A DNA stretch of 64,000 bases from Glossina fuscipes (taxonomy: Eukaryota > Arthropoda > Insecta > Diptera > Glossinidae): contig NW_023998427.1 of NCBI RefSeq assembly GCF_014805625.2, positions 506,082 to 570,081 of the forward strand, given 5' to 3'. Positions 49,501-62,100 of the stretch are shown one piece after another. Position 1 is the first letter of the stretch. Each line of letters starts with the position of its first letter. Under the pieces are notes generated by a model. The model was not told the origin of the DNA. It ran no database searches and saw only the letters and a list, made by a program, of their open reading frames with translations. Made by a program: the position numbers and the translations under genes.

Positions 49501-50183
49501 GAAGATTATATGCTTCTTGTATTATTCCTCTCGCAACTTGCAAAAGTAAGATCATACTCATTTACTTGGACGATTACGTTGAAAGTTATCTTCATAGTTA
49601 AAAGCTATCGCTTTTGTAGGCGTATACTTACTCTTATCGGATTTCATTTGAATTCACTTGGGTTTATTTTACTCCTTCATATGATTTCTGGTACGATCTT
49701 CTCAATAATATACGGACACTGCAATATCTATTTGCCAAATTTTACAAGGGATAATAGAAAATTAATATCGGTTCATAGGCGAAAATTGTAAAAAGACTTA
49801 GCAAATTTAACGGATTTATGTGACGCTATAGGAAGCAAATAAAAGGAAATGAAAATCATTATCTCTGATCGATTTGTAGTATTTTTTTTTTTCTTTTTCT
49901 TTTTTTTCGCTATCTTTTTCTCTATATTTAGAAAGATCTCTTATATGTAACAAATACATACACACACACACACACGATAAAACAATTTAAAAATAATACT
50001 TGACTGTATAGTGTTAATACTTATTTATCATTGCGATAAAATTCTTTTGGTGTATAATGTTCCTTTCAATTATATTAAAGCGTGAATTTAGATATACCGC
50101 TGACAAGATGATGTACGCAAATGTTTAATGTATATATGTATATACGTATATATAATTTATACATATGTAATTTTGAAATAATT

Positions 50184-53100
50184 CTATCTAGGTACTAAGT
50201 CTATATAACCATTTGGTCGCATCATTTGATGCGATGAACTATATAACGTTTGATAGCCACCCAGACCGTACGAAGTGACCGTTGTAGTTGCACCAGTCGC
50301 GGTTGCATCGTTGACGGTATTGCCTGTATTTTGACGCATATGACTGGAAACTTTGATTTTATCATACGGACTTGTATAGCCATGGGCATGGTAGTATGGA
50401 TTGTGGTGGTAGACGGGACCAAAATTGCTATTATCTCTGGCATATGGTTGAGCAATGGGTGAATAAATATTCGTTGGCATCGTTGCATGGTGGTGGCTAT
50501 GCGTTTGCGTCGAATTTTGCATATAATGTTGACTATGAGCAGTCATCACATCCGTTGTTTGTACATTTGAATTGATGCACATCGCATTCGCGTTCCGATG
50601 ATGGTGACTTAGACCAAAGGGTGACGAATTGGCGCTATGATGTGATTGATCTGTCTTCGGTGAAATACTACCACCGGGACCGCCGCCGCCGCCACCGCCA
50701 CCGCCACCGTTACTGTTCGTTAACGGGTTCAAAAGCGTGCAATTACTTGCCGATGAGCATTGATAATTATTTATATCGGGAGAAGTTCCGGCATTAGAGG
50801 AAGACGAAGCACTATTTCCAATATGATTATGACCCAATACCGGACCATTTGAATTTTCCGCTACTAATGTTATATGTTGATTTTCCATTTCAATGTCTAC
50901 AAAATTTCAATGTCATATATGGGTTTAAAACCGATAGTGAATAAGATTAAACAACTTGCCTAAATTCGTATCTTTGTGAGTGCTCTTATATTGTTGATTG
51001 CTGTTGTTAACTTGTTTCATTCTACTCGGACCTTCGTGATTTATTTGCGGCATGCTCAAGCTGCCCGTTGTTCTATGAAATAGGAAAAAACAAAAAAAGC
51101 GAAAAGAGAAAAGAAAAAAGAAAAAAGAAAAGACAAACGAAAATGTATTGACTGTGTTTGTGAATGATATATATATATATATATATATAAATAGTTTTTA
51201 TAAGTTATGATTATACGCGGATGCGTGCATGATTTGATATAAACAGAATAATATTTTTTATTAAAGTAAATCTCTGCCGGAGGATCGAAATGATTTAGGC
51301 CTTTGTCTGTAACATAAAAGTACATACATACATAAAGATGATGGATGGTCTTACTGGCAGGGTTTGGACTTCACCACCATATATTTACTGTAAGCTAAAG
51401 GGATTATGCCTTCGCTTAAGATATATGTAATAAATAGTTGAGAATTAAAATCGTTTGGAAAATCTTTCCGCTTACGTAGGAACAATTGCTTTAATACTGA
51501 AATTCTTTAAGAGCTTTTTCAACAACAATCGCTTACTCAATCTCTTTTGCTTTTAATTATCGGTTCTCCTAAAAATTGAATTAGAAAGAATTCAGAAAAA
51601 TTGTTTCAGGTTAACCATTAACCATTTATCCGATTTATGATAGAACATAAGAGAATCATTTGCTTTCTTTTATGGTTTTGAATAAATAAATTAAACAACG
51701 TTAAGACCGATCGTTATACATACAGGAGTATATATTAGAGACGGTCCTAATTAAAGGTGAACGCTAAAGTAAATCAATTATCGTCAATACATTTCATTTC
51801 AACTTGTTGTACTTCTTCTCCTCGATATTTTCAAAGTCAAAAATTTTTACGTATACATCATATATGTACGTATGTACTTATAAATACATATTTTTTTTTT
51901 TTTTTTTATTTTTTTTTTTTTTTTTTTCTTTTTGTATTTATTATTGCTCGCGTATACCGCCACATCTAAATAGCGACCCTTTATCCAGACTGTTTATCAT
52001 CTCGTTACGAAACAGTCTCTCTGCCTTTTGAAATTAAATTACATGCAAGTACATATGCGCCAGTAATCATTTCGATATGTATATGTAAATATGTCCAATA
52101 AGCGCAGTAGCGACCTATATGCCGTTAACGTCGCTTCTGTATTATTCTCAGAATTCTTTTTTAAACGATCGCTAGATGATTTGTTTATATTATCGCGAGA
52201 GATTTATATTCATATCGTTTTAATTTCGTTACACTATAAATGCTTAAGTGAAAAAAGGAAATAAAAAAAAAAAATTAAAAAAATAAAATAAAAAAACAAA
52301 AATAAAAAATTGCTTTCAATAGGCACTTACACGTCATTAGTACCATCATCTCGGAATCCCTTTGCAAACGGATTGCTTACGATCTTCAATTGTGTGACCT
52401 GCGAATAAAAAAAAAAAATGAAATAATAAGGAGAGCTTCTTGTAAACTTTTTAGAATATAGTAAACGAATTTTTTTTTTTTTTTTTTATTTAACCTACTC
52501 GCTGATTTTGATATGCAGTCACAGCAGTGAACGATGTCTCTGGAAATATGAAAGTCCGATAATGACTGGAGTGTTCGTTTTCATTTAATGACGGATTCTT
52601 CGTTGGCAGATAGACAATATGAAAACGCGGCTGATAGCGATGCATTGAATTCAGTATTATCTGCAAAGAATAGCATTGAAATATGAAATAATCGAAACGA
52701 AAATGGAATATCTATGAAGCGATTACATATCGTTATTGGCTAAGGTAAATTATACGTATATGATATATGATGATCTCATCTCTCATCGTACAAATCATTC
52801 TTAAACAGTTTTTTGATTAAAGGAGTTGATTCTTAATCGTCGGCCGGCCATCTGCCGACTTGTCCGCCTTGTCCGTCCGTCTAATTTCTGTAAATATATT
52901 TTTACTTAGTCCGATAATTTTCGGGAATGATTTGACTTAAAATGTTTCGGCTCAAAAATACACGCTATTCAACACGCTATTGAGTCGATCGGACAATTTT
53001 CGCGAGCACCCATCATACATTGATAAAATGAAAGTATTTTATAGAAAGCAATATATTAATCGTAATAGTATATAGTATTACGGGCGACATTGAAATCCTT

Positions 53101-56100
53101 ATATAGTTCGATTTTGATATGTGGTTAAGTCAGTGCCTTGGTTCGAATCGAATTGAGAGGAAAACGTGAATCTTCGTATCCACCTTCTCACAGATCAGGT
53201 TCTAGAAACAAGCGTAATTCGCCATAGACATACACGCGCCTATACGTGGACAGACGGACTAAAGTAATTAAAATTGACTCGGAAAAACTCGCTGCTCAAT
53301 TCCTTCATTGCAAACAATGAATGACAATATTAGCATACAGCAATGCTATCATTGCTAGCAACGCTTACGTTCATTCATCTATAGGCACGTTTATACTTAT
53401 AGCACAGCAAATTTTTTATCACATATTTTGAATTTTTTTTGTTTTTTTTTTATTATTTATACTAAATTTTTAAGAAACCATATTTTTCCAGCTGCTTTAA
53501 AAATTTAAAGAAATTTCGAAAAGATTCTGAAATATGCTCAACATATTGTTAAATATATATATATATATATAGGAGTAATTTATAGGAAATATTTATGAAT
53601 GAAAAAAAAAAAAACGTATGTGTGATAATTTTATTTACACTTTCTATACATAGGGGTGTCGGAGTCAGTGATATAATAGTTTTCCATTACTTACATGACC
53701 GTTCTCATCAAGTTGATTGTTCGTTAGTTTTAATTTGTCAAAGGAAATGATTTGTTTCATCCAATTGGCACCGTGGGCTGGCGAGTCGGGATGCACATGA
53801 ATCCGTGGCGGCGATATGGGATCTGCTTTACCTGCCACAACCCAACTAGAGCTGAAAGTTTTTGCTTTTTTTTTACTTTCTTAATTTTCAAAGTGTCATC
53901 CGTTACAGCCTTACTTACTTGTGAAAAGCGTAACGATAACGCTTGTCATCAACTGGCACAAAATCCATCATCATTATATAAGTGGCTTGGGGATCTAAGC
54001 CGCCAATACGTACTTGAAATGTGGGAAACATACGACGGCCGGACTTAGTTACAATCATTTCTGTGCCTTGTTCGTGAAATTTATCCCATAACGATTTCGT
54101 TTCTAAGACAACAACCGCTTGAGCTAATGTCGGATGGATAATGCTTTGATCTTCGGTTTTCCCGTTTGTTAAGAGTTCTTTTTTCGTTTTACTTAACTTT
54201 TTATTTGTAGCTCTGCCTGGAAGAGCGATTATACTTGCGTTAGTATTTGTATTATCGCTGCGGCCATTGCCATTTGATTCGTCATGATGGCCGTTGCTGC
54301 TATTATTGTTATTGTTGTTGTTATTGTTATCGTTACTGCTAGTACTTCTTGCCGTCTCATGGCAAGCATGGCTTTTATCATTGGCCAAACGATTTGCCTC
54401 TGGTTGAGAAATCTTTGCGTCAATGCGATCAAGCGGTTTAAACGTAGAACGATCTTTGCCGGCCGTTTGCAAACACGCTGAAAATGTTGTTAAGCTTTAA
54501 ATGTACGCAGAAATCTTTGTTTATTCCATCTTCGAAATCATCACTACGTATGTCTACGACTTTGAAAATTTTGAAAAACAAGATAATAAATAATAACAAC
54601 CTGACTGGAAAGACACTAATCCCTGTTCCTTTTTCTGCCCTCTGCCGGTCACAGACAAGTAATGGATATTAAAACATTGGTCTCAAACGCGGTGTGAAAA
54701 GCGTTTTACTTACTCTCTGAGTGAAAAAAAATATAAACCTGTCCTACACCTAAAAACATGCAGGTGTAACAAGGTACGCATATACCTGCGCACTTATTAT
54801 TATCATAGACTATTTATATATTTAAATTCCGCGACAAGATATGGATATAGCACATAGACACCTTAAATGCGAGACTCCAGCTTCTCCTCTTTTTTTTTCT
54901 TGGAATCAAACAAAAGTTTTGCCCAGAGATATTATATCTGTACTCGAGTGGAAGGCATACCCGAGCCTATTTAAGGGTGCAAGCACACAACTTATATGAT
55001 ACAATCCCACCGGAATAGGGGAAAAGAAATGGCTATGACGTCCCGCTTACAGAAGAACTCACATTAAAGCATTCCAAGAAGAAATAAACAAGCAAGCTAA
55101 GTAAGTAGGTAAAATTCAAGTGCAGTCACAGAGCACTGCTATCGATCCCAATGCGGAAGTGTCTGAAATCATATTCCGCCAGTGGGCAGTACTTCGGTAA
55201 ATGGGAGAACATTAAAATGTTATCTTTTGTTTATCATTTATTGTCCAATATATCGTTTGGACCAAATCCGTAGCATTGAATCGTTACCATGTGCGCGTGT
55301 GTGTGTGTGTGTGTGTCGATTGCAAATAGTAGACGTCGATTCTAGTAAATATTTGCCCATTAAATTTCAAACGACACGCATACATATGTGTTATAAATTC
55401 CTAATAAACATTTGATCCAAGTGAACTATTAATGCCTGTGACAACAGATGATCGACCGATTCTTTAAAAATATAAGCAGCAAACAGTTAAGCGGTTGAAC
55501 CTTTGATACTGCGAGAGTGGCGATAAGAGATGACAGATAAAATTACAGACTTTTTGTCGACATTTCTGACAAACTATAAGATATGAAATCGTTTATATAC
55601 AGGCAGAAGTTGTCTATCTCTGATTTTTACGTTTAACCCAGAAGGGAAGCGCAATTGCTTACTCGATTTTTCCAAAACAGTGATTTATTGCCAAAGGTCT
55701 GACAGAAAAACAATTACTGTTGCCAAACACTAATTGATTTTCGAATATTTCGAATGAAGGCCGTCTTGCAATCTGCAATTTCAATTTTGTACATACATAT
55801 ATATATATATACATATATATTTGCACATATAAAAAGGGAGTTCCAAAGTGAACTGATATCATGACATAGCCTCGACAATAAAATAACGCGGATCTCATTA
55901 TCTCTTTGTGATATCCATAATACTTTCTTCCCTACTTCCAGTTGGGATAATCTTATTAGGAAAGCTTTAAAAAACGTTAAGAATAATTCGCCTTAACCTT
56001 ATTGATATTTGTGAAGAAGCCAAGTACTTTTCTCATTTGCTTGCAAGATACTTTTAATCTTATATAATTTAAACGTCAATATTTTTAATGCAATAAATAA

Positions 56101-59100
56101 ACTCTATTGATTGTCCGGTAATATGGTTTACATTTCGATTTTTCTTTTATCAAGAACATTTCATCTACTTTTATAAGGCAAGACGGCGACGATCATTTGT
56201 CAAGTGTTGTAGTTTCGCTTACACATAACTGTGACACGATGTGACTGTCAAATTTCTAAAGAGTTAAACGTTAGCGTTTACCCAAAATTATAGCTTATGT
56301 TTCCAATTTTCTGTTGATTAAAATTTGATTCAATCGATTCATTGAATACTATAAGTCGAAAACAGGAACATCTATTTTGCTAGTGGTGTCTAGCACGTGA
56401 TCATATGCTGATAAAGCAAGAAAAAAACAAAAACTATCATTTGTCCGAAAATATGATTCATATTTAAATTTTTACTCTTCTTTTAAATTTGTGATTTACT
56501 ATCGTATAGCAAATTTGGAGGATTCGCTTATTATATTAAATGCTCTCCACCGCAACTTACTTCTACCTTAGTATCATTCCTTTCAAGATATATCGCTTGA
56601 CCGAAACACTATCGCAGTTTACACGCATTTAAGAAAAACTCGAAAAGTTCAAAAAATTACGATTTTCAATAACTGATGTTGGCATGGATGGTAGATGTAC
56701 GCATGCCCAGCTTATTTATTATTTATGGACGTGTTATGATTTTGTTAAATATTTATCTGAAATTTTTGATTAATATCTGCTAAAGGAGGCAAGCGTGATT
56801 GACGGACAAATGGATTTGACTCGAGAGAGAGATATGCTTAGGATGGGGTTACAATATAAAAAATTACTTCTTCTTTAATTTCTTTTTTTGCTTTTAAGTT
56901 AACCGGCAGCCCACTTTGGAGCACCCTCTCGCTGCGCATGCATAATATGCGTTCATTTCGTTTCGAAGCAATGGCAAATAGAAAAGAAAGTAATTTAACA
57001 AAAAGAGATTCCAATGTCTTGCTTGTGACAATTAATGACTCAATGACCTGTCATGGGTCATACGCAACACACGTAGATGCATACAAATGCAATGTTTTGC
57101 GTTTAAACTTTTTTTTTGATATGGTTTATCTATGTAAATTTATATGTCATCGAAAATACATACTTTCACTACAATGCGTGCGTACGTGCAATTACTTCAA
57201 ATCACTTCTCTAGTACAAATTGCAAAGTTTTTATGTTTGTACATTTATGTTAGGTATCTTTGTGGCGATATTCTGAAAATAAATACCGCCAGATAAAACA
57301 CATCTAAAATTAAAACAAACGATGCTACTTGTTACAGAAAAGGATTAATTTATGTGCACATAAGTTTATGCACGCTTATGCATTTATATATTTTTTATTT
57401 ATATAGGAATTGTGGGAACATGAGTTTATATGTTCGCCATCAAGCGTGTCATTCAACATAATGTTATTTTTGCCTATTAATTACAACATTTACTAATTAA
57501 GTGCTTGAAAATTGTGGCAATCTTTTATATTCCATCGTCGATGCCCTCGTCACAGCAGTAACATCTCCAAAGTTGACAAACAACTATAACGCGTTCGCGG
57601 ACATGCTCGTTTCGATAAAGGCGAAAGTGTTATGTCATGTACACGGACAATGCCATATACATGATATATATTATGTTCCCTTGGGTCGTCGGACACTTTC
57701 ACTTAATTTGTTCGCCTGCAACGATTACAGTCGAATAGTTCGCGATTTAAGGCATCCATAGTGCGTTTTCTAAGTTCTTTATAATATTACAGGCTTCCTA
57801 GTGATTAAACTGTGTCTGACTTCTTATTAAAAATTGATTTTTTTTCCCCCTTTTTTAAAAAGAAATCCTGCACAGATATTAAATAGCATTCAAATGATAT
57901 CTTCATTATAAACGGATTTATCTTTGAAGTTCTTTCAGTACATTCGGTGAACGCTTCTCAATGTGTCTCCCTACAGGAGGAAGGACTAATATATATATTT
58001 ATACATATATATATATGTCAATATATAATGAAAAGTTCTTGAAGATCCTTTGAAGTCTCTTAGGGGTGTTAGTTAGATAACTAAATGGATAAATAAACTT
58101 TCCAAGTGACAAAATCCCTTAAATTAGTTTTGGGTAGTACTCGTGATGGCTGTGATATCCTCCCAATCCGAGTGCGTTAAATAAGTAGAGGTGCTTGACA
58201 GGCCTCGCCCTACCCAGAAGAAGAAGAAGAAAGAGAGAAAAGACCTCAACTATTTCTTTTCTGGTGCGTCAGTCTTGGAATAGGTCAACTCTTCCGCAGG
58301 ATTTTCTTGCAAGCCTGAGAGGTGTCCAATTCAATTAATTAATTGTCAACCCGTCTGATTAAGGCTTCACGCTAGGTGCAGGTTCAAATATTCATATTGT
58401 TACGAAAATCCCACATTTTATGACAAAGAATCATGACGCTTTATCTATCTGAGAAGAAGTCAAAATGATCGGCTCACACAAGAGTTGGGAAGAAAAAAGT
58501 TTCCTACGGTTGATAGTAGATCAACGCTTCGGTGAACAAGTAGAAAAAAATGAATGTGAATATAATATCGAGAGAGGGGAGCAAACCGACCACTTTGGAG
58601 GAACCAAAAATCCCGACACCAAGAGGTAAAATCGCCACGGCAAAGATATCATGCAATTCATGCAACAAATGCAAGCAATACAACAAGTAATAGCATTAAA
58701 AACTGACGAGATGGCGGCAAAGATCGATAAACTTCAGAAAAGTCAAGGCGTTCAAAAACAACGCGTAGATGAAGTGTATCAGCAATTTGAAGGAGCGCGA
58801 ACATGCTCGAAAGGAAGATTGGTGAGCCGCTAAACAAGTTTGATGTTAGAATGAATGCCCTGTTAGACGGGAATAGGAGGAAAATGCAGACGACCTGCGA
58901 AGCGAAATGAAAGCCTTAAAGCCAGCAAAGGCTAAGCTAAAAATTAATGGCATAATAGCCAGCTCGACTAAATTAAAATGCCCATATTTGACGGTACCAC
59001 CAACTTCATCACATTCAAGTTGCAATTCGGTGTCGTCGTAATAAAGAATGCATAGGATGACGACGATAAAGCGATCGCCTTAATAATCACCTTGAGAGGA

Positions 59101-62100
59101 GGAGCAACAGAAACCATGTAGATAAGATTCTGGAAGGAAAAAGAACAAAATTCCTTGCGATGCGCTGAAGTTATCTACGCGCTGCCAGAAACCGAACGAA
59201 AGAGTCCAAGATTATCCTACCGAAATCGAACGTCTGGCTAACGTCGCATATTTCGGCATATCCGGGAACGTGCTTGAGAAGTTGAAAAGTGAGGCCATTG
59301 TAAAAGGACTTCCTGATGCAAGACATAAATAGACAGTGTTTACTAAAACCCTCGGTTTCGCACTTCTACAAGAAGCCACTCCCCGGCTGTACCGGGGGAC
59401 AATGATATCTCAGATGTGGACTGCGAGGCGGTCCGAAAACTTCTGACCGCAGAAAAGCAAATGGAAGTTTTATATCTGCCAGAAACCGGGTCACATTGCA
59501 CAATATGCCGATCGAAGTACATAAGAACACACTCCATATCACCTACGCATAATGTGAGAGAAGATGCTAACGAAATGTCCAACGAAAAGGCGTTCAATTG
59601 AAAAGAGTCAGCACAGCGCGGAGCAAACCTTTCCCGTTGAATTATTAATAGTACAGTAGTCAAAGGGAAATTTGAGTAGTTAATTGGAGCATGCTTTTGG
59701 ACGGCAATAGGTGAAGAAGTTGCTATTAAACGTAACGCTATCCGAAATATTACAATTAGCGATGTTTTAGTCAAGCATGAATTTCTGGCAGCAAATATAC
59801 TGGATAAGGTGCTACTGGGCATCGGCTTTTGGGCAAAGCATAGCTTCGTACTTGATATGGGAAGGCAAATGCTACAATACGCTAACGTAACCTTGCCATT
59901 GGCTGTAAGCTAGGATAGAGCAACCGAAATATTGTAGGTTGTAGGGTTAGTTCCCGCACGCAGGTTGGTATTGAAAATGGGCCAAGTTGGCCAGAGCGCA
60001 TGCCTATTAACAAGTCCGTTTCTCTAAATTTTTACTCATAATTTTTGCGAAAATTTCTATGGAAATCGGCCATGCCCACACAAAATAATAAGTTATTGTA
60101 TATTATCTTTTTTTTTGAACTTTACTCAGATTCTATGCTTGTTAATAACATACGATAAACAAGGCAGGTGGGATTGGTAAGGAATTGTCCATTATGAGCT
60201 GCTATAACTTGCTTGGCGCAACCATCCATTCGGTCCTGTAATGCCTACAACTCGATCATTTGAACGAAGCAATCTAGGAAGAGCGACCAAAATTGGCCAA
60301 CAGAAAGTTAGTTATGTCATCTTTGATGACTCGGAACAAATTGACCGAACCTGATTGGGAAGTTTTGATGCGTTCCTGCACTCTCTGACTACCATTTATC
60401 TCGGTCTCTGCAAAACTCTCTTGATAGTAAAAATGTGAACGACCGAAGCACCGTTGAAAATCACTTGGCTAAGTTTTCGACGATAAACCATAAAAGCTCT
60501 ACACCGACGAAATTGTGAGGGTCATAGATAATAATGGTCAATAAGTACTTGATTAAAATTGCTTTTCAATAAAGAGAATTTTTTTTCTAAAAATGGACGA
60601 AAAAAAACTGCAAAGTCTTTTTACATGACCCAATAAATGAGGTGGACATAAGGACGTGATGGACTAATTTTTCGTCGCAATTTCCTCGATGGGGTTATTA
60701 AATAAAAGGACGTGGAAAGTAGAATGTGACAGGCTGAGTATATTAATTTTAAATTAATTGTAATGGATCTCACAACTAATTTTAGCTTAACAATGACTTT
60801 TAGTGAACTAAAAGATGGAAAATAAATTTTATGCCACTTCACCTTTTTTTAATCAGAAATAAAAGCATAGGGTGCTTAAGATTTTAATGACGATGGGTAT
60901 ACGATATTCGCCTTCATCCGAATATAGCTTTTTTATTTGTTTTTTTCTCTAATAGAGCTTGTTCGTAACCTGTCTCCAACATTTTTAGCACGAACCATTA
61001 AAAAAGCTTTTGCTTAAATACATTACATAACACGCGTGGCTGGAAAAAATTTTGCCGCATTACGATGAAGCTACATCCACGCCGCAATAGTTTCGAAAGA
61101 AGTAAGTAAGAAAGTTAAAGGCGGTCGGGATCGAATTTTTAGTACCTATCACCGTTTATCCTAAAAAAAGACAAACGAAGTAAATGGAGCAAAATTCTCA
61201 TGGAGTGAAAGCAGCTGAATTTTTCTATTTTCACAATAAAAGTTTCTGTTATATAGCCATATGGGCGTTGTAGGTGTGTCCTCTCAAAAGTTTAGATCAA
61301 GTCCAAATTCTGTTGCAAATTTGATTTTCGCTAACGGGAGAATGTTTGCCACAGATACGGTAAAGTTGCGCCAACAGACAGATGGACAGATGGACAGGCG
61401 GACTTGTTTAGGTGTATTCCAAATTTGAAACTGGCCAAGAATTCGTACACTTTATACAGGCATTACACAGACGGACAGACGGACAAGATTAAATCGATTT
61501 AGATATTGATACTGATCGACAATACATGTACTCTGCGTGTCGTCTCTAGTGCTTCCTTCAGGGCGTTGCAAACGTTTTTGAGAAAAAGAATATTACTCCC
61601 GTCGTGCGCTGATGGTTATAAAAATCACTTTTACTGATAACTTTACCGTCAACTTTTCACTTAGTAAAATCTCGAGTAATTTTTAGTAGAAGAATATGAC
61701 AAATGGTGAGAATACCTTCTCCTTCCGACAAAAGCAATGGAAAAATTTGCAAAAAAAAAATTCTTTAAATATTTGACTTAAAGTGATAAATATTCGAAAA
61801 AATATTAAACTTAAATGCAACTAACAGTAAATATCTGCGTGCAACGGAGAATCAGTTGCACTCTCTCCTAAACGCTGAATATATTTTGGAATATGTACAC
61901 GACACAATACATTTTCTTTGATAACATTTTTTAACGTATGTTAAGTAAATGGAATAACGAAACGTGTGGATGAGTGATTGATTTAGTTAGATTGAAAAAT
62001 AGCCGAAGCGTCGGCCGTACACTCTTCCATACATGCTTGAATGGGTTACTATATAAAACTGGACTAAGTTTGTCTTTCCAAGACTTTGCATGCTCTCCCA

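Larger units (their letters stand above)
42092..50183. other. 8-kb intergenic region between Es2 and org-1
   Basis: No certain gene. It contains TA microsatellites (43478-43492, 45568-45588, 45749-45762, 46799-46813, 48745-48762), a repeat fragment (44585-44710), the gap 44823-44922, a stretch open on both strands (45890-46150) and a GGA tract (46524-46566). A plus-strand open frame at 47767-48171 has no ATG start and no motif. As it lies 3' of a developmental gene it could hold enhancers, but nothing in the sequence proves this. Confidence 0.55.

Noticed and set aside
50250..50575. Plus-strand and shifted minus frames over the last org-1 exon
   Set aside because: They are shadows of the His/Asn-rich C-terminal coding sequence of org-1.
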